A stretch of 10,669 bases of DNA, taken from positions 1 through 10,669 of the forward strand of contig JAQVSH010000047.1 of the NCBI GenBank assembly GCA_028700615.1, read 5' to 3'. The stretch's first letter is position 1. Each line of letters starts with the position of its first letter. The notes under the pieces were generated by a model, which ran no database searches, was not told the origin of the DNA, and saw nothing but the letters and a program-made list of their open reading frames with translations. The translations under genes were made by a program, and so were the position numbers. This stretch comes from Bacteroidales bacterium. Its GTDB lineage: Bacteria; Bacteroidota; Bacteroidia; Bacteroidales; UBA4181. Shown here piece after piece: positions 1-5,682 of this stretch.

Positions 1-239
1 TGATCCAGTAAACGGTATGCTTTTACGACCAGATTTTGTTCCGGGTCTCCGGAAAAATTCAAACCTGAGCATTCTATAGAAATCTTTTTTCCTTTTTCCG
101 GATAAAGATCCGGAAGGACCTCCAGGGCATCCCTTAACGAGACGGGGAGAAACAGGGTTTCCAGATTATGATATCCGTCCGGTCGTTTCCCGGTTATGGA
201 GAGTCCCAGATTGATTTTGGCATTGGGAAATTGGATCAT
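1..239 (-). CDS. ispE: 4-diphosphocytidyl-2-C-methyl-D-erythritol kinase IspE (5' part, runs off the left edge)
   Basis: IspE is the GHMP-family kinase that uses ATP to phosphorylate the 2-hydroxyl of CDP-methylerythritol in the cytosolic MEP pathway. I read it from the reverse complement: the start codon is complementary to 237-239, and 79 codons are visible before the window ends. The N-terminus has the family signature FPNAKINLGL (residues 4-13, with Lys8 in the conserved substrate-binding position) followed by GKRPDGYHNLET (17-28). Further on, EQNLVVKAYRLL (67-78) matches the start of the conserved helix before the ATP-binding loop. The glycine-rich ATP loop and the catalytic Asp lie outside the window. 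No Shine-Dalgarno sequence precedes the ATG, as is common in Bacteroidota. It is divergent from the gene at 300. Its product feeds IspF, encoded about 5 kb away on the other strand. The family call is firm; I cannot judge whether the full gene is intact. Confidence 0.95.
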   Translation of the reverse strand, partial: MIQFPNAKINLGLSITGKRPDGYHNLETLFLPVSLRDALEVLPDLYPEKGKKISIECSGLNFSGDPEQNLVVKAYRLLD

Positions 240-258
240 GCCTGTTGATATTTGCTGG

Positions 259-266
259 TAAAGATA
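259..266 (-). promoter_or_regulatory. Putative Bacteroidota-type -7 box for ispE
   Basis: Read on the minus strand this is TATCTTTA, one base off the TAnnTTTG consensus of the primary sigma factor in Bacteroidota. It lies 19 nt upstream of the ispE start codon. A weak -33-like TTTA (minus strand, 285-288) sits 18 nt further upstream. It forms one arm of a perfect inverted repeat with the plus-strand box at 270-277. This is inferred from sequence only. Confidence 0.5.
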
Positions 267-269
267 ACA

Positions 270-277
270 TATCTTTG
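270..277 (+). promoter_or_regulatory. Putative -7 box (TATCTTTG) for the gene at 300
   Basis: TATCTTTG matches the Bacteroidota -7 consensus TAnnTTTG exactly and ends 22 nt before the start codon at 300. This implies an untranslated leader of only about 15 nt. The -33 element is poor: a TTG at 245-247 is 22 nt away, and a better TTTG at 251-254 is too close (15 nt). The same octamer precedes the genes at 2803 and 3630. Confidence 0.6.
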
Positions 278-299
278 TGTCAGATAAATTTTTTAGCTC

Positions 300-758
300 A
301 TGATTTCGGATTGGATATCTTCATTTCCACCCTCGGCTTTGTTTCGTTTTGCCGGCTCCTTTCTTTTGCTTTTAATCATTGTGTTGATTCTTTTCTGGCA
401 TCGGATCATTCCGGATAAAGAGAGCCGGAGTATCCGGTGTAATATAAGAAGGTTACGCCGGTCTGATGTAGCTTATTCTGTCAGAATTTCAAACAGAGGG
501 AAGGAACCTGTTGAGATAGAATCCCCACGGGTTGTTTTTATCTATAAAGGAATACGGCGCGTTTTTCGGGTCAGGCCTTTGGGCGCAGGCAATCTTTTCC
601 CGTTGTGTTTATATCCGGGTACTCATTATCAGTTTATTATAGATCCGCAGTTATTCTATGAAAAAGATGCTCTGCTTGGAAGTTATTCTGTTGTGAGACT
701 TTGGATCCTGGGAAGAAATCATAAAATCTTAAAAAGAAGAAAAATCAAATGGCAATAA
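300..758 (+). CDS. Uncharacterised small basic membrane-anchored protein
   Basis: The 152-residue product is not one I recognise. Residues 17-33 form a single strongly hydrophobic segment (FAGSFLLLLIIVLILFW), preceded by a short polar N-terminus. The remaining ~115 residues are very basic, rich in Arg and Lys with an RRKIKW-like end. By the positive-inside rule this places the C-terminal domain in the cytoplasm, with the N-terminus outside. Residues ~58-110 alternate like beta strands (SVRISNRGKEPVEI, then PRVVFIYKGIRRVFRV), which suggests a small beta-sandwich. No catalytic motif is visible. The start codon lies about 15 nt after the predicted transcription start, fitting the short leaders of neighbouring genes, and there is no Shine-Dalgarno sequence. 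The gene stands alone between a promoter and a 187-nt gap and is divergent from ispE. The open frame looks real, with normal codon use and a coherent membrane protein pattern. Its function is unknown. Confidence 0.75.
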   Translation: MISDWISSFPPSALFRFAGSFLLLLIIVLILFWHRIIPDKESRSIRCNIRRLRRSDVAYSVRISNRGKEPVEIESPRVVFIYKGIRRVFRVRPLGAGNLFPLCLYPGTHYQFIIDPQLFYEKDALLGSYSVVRLWILGRNHKILKRRKIKWQ

Positions 759-841
759 ATTCCTTTTAGTAAGGGCCTCTATTTCCTTTGAGATGTAGAC
801 TTTTGTGGTTTATTTTTGTTTTAATTTTAAATAAGAAATTG

Positions 842-849
842 TACCTTTG
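842..849 (+). promoter_or_regulatory. Putative -7 box (TACCTTTG) for the lipoprotein gene
   Basis: TACCTTTG is an exact TAnnTTTG match in an AT-rich tract. A TTTG at 815-818 could be the -33 element, but the 23-nt spacing is slightly long. Transcription would begin near 856, giving a leader of about 90 nt before the ATG at 946. The region between the preceding stop codon (758) and this box shows no other gene. Confidence 0.6.
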
Positions 850-855
850 TGAGTA

Positions 856-945
856 GCTGAACTTTATTTCAGTATGATTGTTTTATCCAACAAGGTCTCC
901 GGATTTATATTGAAGTTTTATTAAATTAATACAATACCATTCACT
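856..945 (+). other. AT-rich 5' leader of the lipoprotein gene, with a small hairpin at its 5' end
   Basis: About 90 nt separate the predicted transcription start from the ATG. Near the 5' end, CTGAA (857-861) pairs with TTCAG (868-872) across a 6-nt loop, which would place a small stem-loop at the very start of the mRNA. The last 40 nt are almost pure A/T with no Shine-Dalgarno sequence, the kind of unstructured leader that favours initiation in Bacteroidota. The other plus-strand promoters in the window have leaders of only about 12-17 nt. That contrast suggests, but does not prove, high expression or message stabilisation. Confidence 0.35.
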
Positions 946-2661
946 ATGAGAAGATTAAGTTTTGTTTTAATGTCTGCACTATCCGTTACGGTTTTGCTAT
1001 CGGGTTGCAGCGCTTTAAAAAGCATGAAGAAGAATGCCGGGAAGGTAGAGTACACAGTAACTCCTCAAATTCTTGAAGTTCATGGCGGAATCGTGAAGGC
1101 TGATGTTACGGTTCAATATCCCGCCAAGTATTTTAAAAGAAAAGTTGTACTGACCTCAACTCCGACCGTGAAATATACCGGTGGAGCTAAGGAAATGAAA
1201 AAAATCGGGGTTCAGGGTGAAAAGGTAAGAGGAAACTACAAAGTCATTCCTTACAAAGCAGGAGGTACTTTCTCTTTCACTGATCAGGTTCCTTATTCAA
1301 AAGAAATGCAGGTTTCTGAGTTTGTTGCAGAAATCCTCGGAACCCAGGGGATTAAGTCATTGGTTATTGACAATGTGAAACTGGCTGATGGAGTGATTGC
1401 TACTTCACAATTGGTTAAGGTTTCTCCCAAAACCATGACAGCTGCCGATCAGTACGTAAGAATTACGGAAGATGCTATTGAAGGTCAGATTATGTATCTC
1501 ATCAATCGCGATGAAGTACGCAAGAGTGAATTGAAGGGAGAAAGCCTGAATCAGCTTCGTGCTGACATGGCTGCTGCCAAAGAAAATGAAAGAATTGAAA
1601 TCAAAAATGCCCAGGTGCTGGCTTATGCTTCTCCTGACGGAGCCCTTGATTATAATACCAAATTGGCAGGAAAACGTACCGATAGTGGCGAAAAGGTATT
1701 TCTGAAAGACCTTAAAGAAGCCAATATTTACGATGGAACCAAGAATGATTTCCTTCAATTATTGACTACTCCTGAAGACTGGGACGGTTTTAAGAAGATG
1801 ATGGAAGAATCCAGCATTAAAGATAAAGAGTTGATTCTCCGTGTTCTTCAGATGTATCCTGATCCGGCTGTCCGTGAACGTGAAATTAAAAACATCGCGG
1901 CTGCTTATGATGAAATTAAGGATCAGATCTTACCTCAGCTTCGTAGATCCCGTCTGAGACTGAATCTCAATAAAATTGGTCTGAGTGATGCTGAAATCAA
2001 AGATTTGGGTGCTTCAAACCCCAGTGTCCTCAAATTGGAAGAAGTGCTTCGTGCAGCTTCACTTTATGAAGGGAATGTAGCCCGTCAGATTTCTATCCTG
2101 GAATCTGCCGTTAAGAGTTATCCTGATTGCTGGAGAGCTAAAAACAATCTTGCTGCCGCTTATCTGCAAACCGGTCGTCTGAATGATGCCGAAGCTGCTT
2201 TGACCGCTGCCGCCAAGATTAAAAATGATCCGATGGTTGCCAACAACTTTGGAGCTCTTTATCTTTTGAAAGGAGATGTTGCTAAGGCTGAAGAATCTCT
2301 GAATGCAGCCGGTTCAGCTCAGGCTGTTAATTACAACCTGGGTCTGGTAAAGACTATGCAGGGTAAATATGCAGATGCTTTGAGCAAATTTGGAAATATC
2401 AACGATGTAAATGTTGCTTTGGCTAAACTTCTGTCAAAACAGGATGATGCTGCTTTGTCTACCTTAAATAATCTGAGTGCTGATGATGCTTTGGTAGCTT
2501 ATTTGAAAGCTGTTGTCGGAGCAAGAAAAGGTAATAATGATCTCGTTTTCAGCAACCTTCGTATTGCTGTGAAAAATGCTGACTTAAAAGCCAATGCCAA
2601 GAAAGATCTTGAATTTGTTAAGCTCTTTAATGACGCAACTTTTAAGACCATCGTTCAGTAA
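946..2661 (+). CDS. Outer-membrane-type lipoprotein with OmpA-like segment and TPR repeats
   Basis: This 571-residue protein starts with a lipoprotein signal peptide: MRRLSF, a hydrophobic core, and lipobox LSGC with Cys21 as the lipidated residue. No acidic surface-export signal follows the Cys, so it probably faces the periplasm. Residues ~35-165 look beta-rich. Residues ~180-255 resemble an OmpA-type peptidoglycan-binding domain: VLAYASPDG (224-232), then N237, L240 and R244, as in the NxxLxxxR pattern. A helical linker follows, including PEDWDGFKKMM (276-286) and ILPQLRRSR (328-336), an arrangement I associate with OmpA-like proteins of Bacteroidales. From ~365 to 545 there are helical TPR-like repeats, the clearest being WRAKNNLAAAYLQTGRLNDA (396-415) and the units starting near 430 and 462. 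The likely role is an envelope scaffold that ties the outer membrane to peptidoglycan and binds partners through its TPRs. It is monocistronic, with its own promoter, long leader and strong terminator, consistent with an abundant protein. The domain call is inferred by eye; the specific function is unknown. Confidence 0.85.
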   Translation: MRRLSFVLMSALSVTVLLSGCSALKSMKKNAGKVEYTVTPQILEVHGGIVKADVTVQYPAKYFKRKVVLTSTPTVKYTGGAKEMKKIGVQGEKVRGNYKVIPYKAGGTFSFTDQVPYSKEMQVSEFVAEILGTQGIKSLVIDNVKLADGVIATSQLVKVSPKTMTAADQYVRITEDAIEGQIMYLINRDEVRKSELKGESLNQLRADMAAAKENERIEIKNAQVLAYASPDGALDYNTKLAGKRTDSGEKVFLKDLKEANIYDGTKNDFLQLLTTPEDWDGFKKMMEESSIKDKELILRVLQMYPDPAVREREIKNIAAAYDEIKDQILPQLRRSRLRLNLNKIGLSDAEIKDLGASNPSVLKLEEVLRAASLYEGNVARQISILESAVKSYPDCWRAKNNLAAAYLQTGRLNDAEAALTAAAKIKNDPMVANNFGALYLLKGDVAKAEESLNAAGSAQAVNYNLGLVKTMQGKYADALSKFGNINDVNVALAKLLSKQDDAALSTLNNLSADDALVAYLKAVVGARKGNNDLVFSNLRIAVKNADLKANAKKDLEFVKLFNDATFKTIVQ

Positions 2662-2670
2662 TCTGATTTC

Positions 2671-2716
2671 TCAACATAAAAAAAGCCGCCTTCATAAGCG
2701 GCTTTTTTTATGTTGA
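2671..2716 (+). terminator. Strong intrinsic terminator after the lipoprotein gene
   Basis: A perfect 19-bp stem (2671-2689 with 2698-2716) closes an 8-nt loop. The core is GCCGC/GCGGC, flanked by seven A on the 5' side and seven T on the 3' side, and the outer seven pairs (TCAACAT/ATGTTGA) also match. It begins 9 nt after the stop codon at 2659-2661. Since it has both an A-tract and a T-tract it could work in either direction, but only the plus-strand gene needs it here. Confidence 0.92.
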
Positions 2717-2775
2717 ATCCCAAGGGTTTTAATATTTTTAACGCTTTCTTTCGCATGATTGCAGGGATGATTAGG

Positions 2776-2783
2776 TATCTTTG
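2776..2783 (+). promoter_or_regulatory. Putative -7 box (TATCTTTG) for the gene at 2803
   Basis: This is an exact Bacteroidota -7 match ending 19 nt before the ATG, so the leader would be about 12 nt. I see no good -33 TTTG at the usual 19-21 nt spacing. It lies just downstream of the intrinsic terminator, which makes a fresh start of transcription here plausible. Confidence 0.55.
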
Positions 2784-2802
2784 GAGAAAATCGGCATAAA
2801 AA

Positions 2803-3552
2803 ATGTACCGGATCCTTTTTTTGATGGGTTTTATTTTTTTGTCTTGGAAACCGGCATCTGCTCAATTTGTTCCGCAAACCTTTGAGGGAAGTATTGTTTC
2901 CCTTGATTCTGCCATTGTGGTGCCTTATGCAAATGTGATCAATCGAACCAAACATTTGGGTACTGTTGCAAGTGCTGCCGGGTATTTCTCGCTGACTGCC
3001 GATCCCGGAGATGAGATTGTTATTTCATCCCTTGGCTATCAAGAGAAACATATTATTCTCACCCCTGCGCATTTATCGGAGTTACAGATTATACAGATGG
3101 CTGAGGAAATTTATTCTTTCGACGAAGTCAGGGTGTACCGCTTTAATAACTACAGATCCTTTAAACAGGATTTTATGAGGGAACTCCCCGCTATAGATAC
3201 CACATATTATAATGTCCCTCCTCCTCTGGAAGGATATTCATCCAACCGCCCGGAATGGGGAGCCGGGATTACCCTGGGAAGCCCTCTTACTGCATTGTAC
3301 AATTTATTGAGCCGGGAGGGTCAATCTATTCGAAGGTATATGGCTATTTTGAATGGTACAGATGAGAATGTAATGATCGCTCAGAAATTTAACGGAGTCG
3401 TGGTCCGAAGCCTTACCGGATTGGAGGGTGAATCTCTTCTGCGGTTTATCACCTATTGTAATTTTAGCAGGAATTTTCTTCTTTATGCTACTCAGCAAGA
3501 GATCAGAAGGGCGGTTCTGGATCGGTACGAGCTGTTTAAAAGAGGCATATAA
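2803..3552 (+). CDS. Secreted protein with carboxypeptidase-regulatory-like N-terminal domain
   Basis: The 249-residue product has a Sec signal peptide, residues 1-20, with a likely cut after ASA before Gln21. Residues ~26-90 match the carboxypeptidase-D regulatory-like (CarboxypepD_reg-like) beta-sandwich that is widespread in Bacteroidota exported proteins: FEGSIVSLDS, VPYANVINRTKHLGTVASAAGYFSL (in two pieces around residues 40-64), then DEIVISSLGYQEK (70-82). In TonB receptors this domain precedes a plug and barrel, but here no barrel follows. The C-terminal ~150 residues are a soluble-looking region with a Pro-rich stretch (VPPPLEGY, 138-145) and a basic end. I do not recognise that region, and no T9SS-type C-terminal sorting domain is evident. 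The likely location is the periplasm or outer membrane inner face. The gene follows its own promoter and ends 77 nt before dnaB, without an obvious terminator. The N-terminal domain is a confident call; the function is unknown. Confidence 0.8.
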   Translation: MYRILFLMGFIFLSWKPASAQFVPQTFEGSIVSLDSAIVVPYANVINRTKHLGTVASAAGYFSLTADPGDEIVISSLGYQEKHIILTPAHLSELQIIQMAEEIYSFDEVRVYRFNNYRSFKQDFMRELPAIDTTYYNVPPPLEGYSSNRPEWGAGITLGSPLTALYNLLSREGQSIRRYMAILNGTDENVMIAQKFNGVVVRSLTGLEGESLLRFITYCNFSRNFLLYATQQEIRRAVLDRYELFKRGI

Positions 3553-3598
3553 TTCAAATAATCTGCTGATCCGGTTATGTCCGAAAGATTAAACATCT

Positions 3599-3606
3599 TA
3601 TCTTTG
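3599..3606 (+). promoter_or_regulatory. Putative -7 box (TATCTTTG) for the dnaB-ispF-glucosaminidase-aroA cluster
   Basis: This exact TAnnTTTG match ends 23 nt before the dnaB start. A weak -33-like TTATG (3575-3579) lies 19 nt upstream. The mRNA would start near 3613, leaving a leader of roughly 16 nt. No terminator is visible between the preceding gene and this box, so read-through from 2803 is possible as well. Confidence 0.55.
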
Positions 3607-3629
3607 GTATGAATATATAGCTTCATGGC

Positions 3630-5174
3630 ATGGCGTTAAAAAAAACAGATAAACCCAATCTTCATACTTCTTCTTTTTCTGCTGATCCTTCAAAACTTCC
3701 TCCTCAGGCGATTGATCTTGAAGAGGCTGTATTGGGAGCGATCATGCTGGAGAAGGATGCCATTATTGTGGTTTCCGAAATATTAAAACCTGAGAGTTTT
3801 TATAAAGAGGCGAATGGTGAAATATACAGGGCTACCCTTGAACTTTCCATGGAGCATCAGCCTATTGATATATTAACGGTTACAGAGCGTTTGAGAAAGA
3901 GGCAATCTCTTGAAAGTGTGGGAGGGGCAGCTTATTTATCAGGCCTGACGCTCAGGGTTGCCTCTTCTGCGCATATTGAGTTCCATTCCCGTATTATTCA
4001 GCAAAAATTTATTCAGAGAGAATTAATCCGCGTGGCATCAGAGATGCAACAGAAATCTTATGATGAGACCATTGATGTTGAGGATCTTTTGAATGATTCG
4101 GAAATGGCGCTTTTCGAAATCACCCAGAACAATATTAAGAAAGAGACCCAATCGGTCGATGTATTGATTAAAGAGGCCATTGAACGCATTGAAAAGCTCA
4201 GTAAACAAGAGAACTCTTTCAGCGGGGTTCCTTCCGGATATACCCGTCTGGACAGGATTACTTCGGGATGGCAGGCTTCCGATCTGATCATTCTGGCCGC
4301 CCGTCCCTCCATGGGTAAAACTGCATTCGCTCTTTCCATGGCCCGGCATATGTCGATAGATCATCACCGGCATGTGGCGATTTTTTCTCTTGAAATGTCC
4401 TCTATGCAGTTAGTGAACCGGTTTATAGTTTCAGAGACAGAGCTAACGGTGGATAAAATCCGTACCGGCCGACTCGAGCCATACGAGTGGGAGCAGTTGG
4501 AACATCGCATTAAGCCTCTTCAACATGCCTCTATTTATATAGACGATACTCCGAGTATTTCTGTATTTGAACTCAGGGCTAAGTGCAGGCGATTAAAACA
4601 AAAGGGCGAATTGGACATTGTTATTATAGATTATCTGCAGCTGATGACCTGTACTTCTGACAGTAAAGGAAATCGTGAGCAGGAGGTTTCTATTATTTCC
4701 AGGTCACTCAAAGCGATTGCCCGTGAATTGGAAGTCCCGGTCATTGCTTTATCGCAGTTGAATCGTGGTGTGGAAAACCGGACCGGTTTAGCCAGTAAAA
4801 GGCCTCAACTTTCTGACTTGCGTGAATCCGGGGCTATTGAACAGGATGCGGATTTGGTCTTATTTATTCACAGACCTGAAAAATATGGATTTACTGAAGA
4901 TGAGAACGGGAATTCCACTGCCGGGATTGCGGAGATCATCATTGCAAAACATCGTAATGGTGCCCTGGAAGACATTCGTCTGAGATTCCGTTCCGAGTTG
5001 GCACGTTTTGATGAGCTGGATGCGGAAATTCCCGGAGATTTTTCAGCTTCTGGTGATTATAACTCTGCGAGGTCTGTTATTTACGGTTCTAAAATGAATG
5101 ATCAAAAAGGAACTCCTTCTCATTTTGAGCCGATGGATATCAACCATTCTTTTGATGATAAACCCCCTTTTTAA
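3630..5174 (+). CDS. dnaB: Replicative DNA helicase DnaB
   Basis: DnaB is the hexameric helicase that unwinds the replication fork ahead of the polymerase and recruits primase. At 514 residues it is somewhat longer than E. coli DnaB (471). The N-terminal primase-interacting domain starts at PPQAIDLEEAVLGA (24-37). The RecA-like motor follows with Walker A ARPSMGKT (224-231, Lys230), the catalytic Glu in SLEM (Glu255), Walker B VIIDYLQL (331-338, Asp334), the sensor-like ALSQLNRG (373-380), DLRESGAIEQDADLV (396-410), and the arginine-finger motif KHRNG (440-444). All key residues are present and I see no intein. The last ~50 residues are a variable tail ending DDKPPF, similar to the acidic tip of single-stranded DNA-binding protein. 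The ATG at 3630 is chosen because an ATG five bases earlier (3625) is out of frame and hits a stop after four codons. It is the first gene of a tight cluster, 18 nt ahead of ispF. Confidence 0.97.
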   Translation: MALKKTDKPNLHTSSFSADPSKLPPQAIDLEEAVLGAIMLEKDAIIVVSEILKPESFYKEANGEIYRATLELSMEHQPIDILTVTERLRKRQSLESVGGAAYLSGLTLRVASSAHIEFHSRIIQQKFIQRELIRVASEMQQKSYDETIDVEDLLNDSEMALFEITQNNIKKETQSVDVLIKEAIERIEKLSKQENSFSGVPSGYTRLDRITSGWQASDLIILAARPSMGKTAFALSMARHMSIDHHRHVAIFSLEMSSMQLVNRFIVSETELTVDKIRTGRLEPYEWEQLEHRIKPLQHASIYIDDTPSISVFELRAKCRRLKQKGELDIVIIDYLQLMTCTSDSKGNREQEVSIISRSLKAIARELEVPVIALSQLNRGVENRTGLASKRPQLSDLRESGAIEQDADLVLFIHRPEKYGFTEDENGNSTAGIAEIIIAKHRNGALEDIRLRFRSELARFDELDAEIPGDFSASGDYNSARSVIYGSKMNDQKGTPSHFEPMDINHSFDDKPPF

Positions 5175-5192
5175 TTTTAAAAAAGTATTGAA

Positions 5193-5678
5193 ATGATCCC
5201 CTTTAGAGTAGGATTTGGGTACGATGTTCATCCGTTGCGGGAAAATATTCCTTTTGCTTTGGGTGGATTAATCATACCCCACGAAAAAGGAGCACTGGGA
5301 CATTCTGATGCGGATACTTTGATTCATGCTCTCTGTGATGCTTTATTGGGAGCGGCAAATCTTGGCGATATCGGGATTCATTTTCCTGATACTTCTCCCG
5401 AATACAAAGGGATTGACAGTAAAATATTGCTTCAAAAGACAATGGCGATGGTCAGAAAACAAGGGTAAGAGATGTCCAATGCGGATTTAACGGTATGTCT
5501 GCAACGCCCCAAGATTAAAGACTATATCCCTGAAATGAAAAAAATTCTGGCTGAAGTGATGCAGGCGGAATCCGGACAGATTTCTATTAAGGCCACCACA
5601 GGAGAAAAAATGGGTTTTGTGGGAAGAGAGGAGGGAATTTGTGTATATGCTATGGTGTTGATCTATAATAAGTTCTAA
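5193..5678 (+). pseudogene. ispF: 2-C-methyl-D-erythritol 2,4-cyclodiphosphate synthase IspF, interrupted by one in-frame stop codon
   Basis: IspF converts CDP-methylerythritol 2-phosphate, the IspE product, to the cyclic diphosphate MEcPP and releases CMP. Codons 1-161 read as a full-length IspF (E. coli has 159) except that codon 92 is TAA. The first part (5193-5465) holds GYDVHPL (Asp11 and His13, metal ligands), GHSDADTLIHA (36-46, His45) and FPDTSPEYKG (64-73). The second part, from 5469 in the same frame, holds SNADLTVCLQ (95-104), KATTGEK (133-139) and GREEGI (144-149), the nucleotide-binding and trimer-interface residues. Homologues normally have a Gly-Tyr-Glu turn where the stop falls, so a TAT or TAC to TAA change explains it. 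Both halves retain all their conserved residues, so the event is recent, a sequence error, or tolerated. An ATG at 5472, three bases after the stop, could restart translation and give a two-chain enzyme. There is an 18-nt gap from dnaB and 4 nt to the next gene. The family call is certain; functional status is open. Confidence 0.93.
5466..5468 (+). other. In-frame TAA stop inside ispF
   Basis: The codons around it read GGG TAA GAG ATG TCC AAT. A single base difference (TAT or TAC) would restore the usual Gly-Tyr-Glu and a complete 161-residue enzyme with no frameshift. TAA ends dnaB, the lipoprotein gene, yidC and pyrG in this same window, so it is a normal stop in this genome and not a reassigned codon. 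Confidence 0.9.
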
Positions 5679-5682
5679 TTTT

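Noticed and set aside
759..841. Possible small RNA or terminator after the gene at 300
   Set aside because: Only a 4-bp CCTT/AAGG pairing is visible with no T-tract, and no tRNA or known RNA shape could be recognised.
1405..1758. Open frame of 117 codons on the minus strand inside the lipoprotein gene
   Set aside because: It is fully antisense to a well-supported coding region, has no coherent domain, and has no promoter or spacing to neighbours.
2692..2955. Minus-strand open frame of 87 codons over the terminator and the next gene's start
   Set aside because: It begins inside a signal-peptide gene, ends in the terminator stem, and has a composition typical of a shadow frame.
4038..4373. 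Two overlapping minus-strand open frames opposite dnaB
   Set aside because: They are antisense to the conserved DnaB linker and Walker A region, and the translations look like random shadow sequence.
5466..5468. Possibility that TAA is read as an amino acid in this genome
   Set aside because: TAA properly ends several intact genes in the window (dnaB, the lipoprotein gene, yidC, pyrG), so codon reassignment is not supported.
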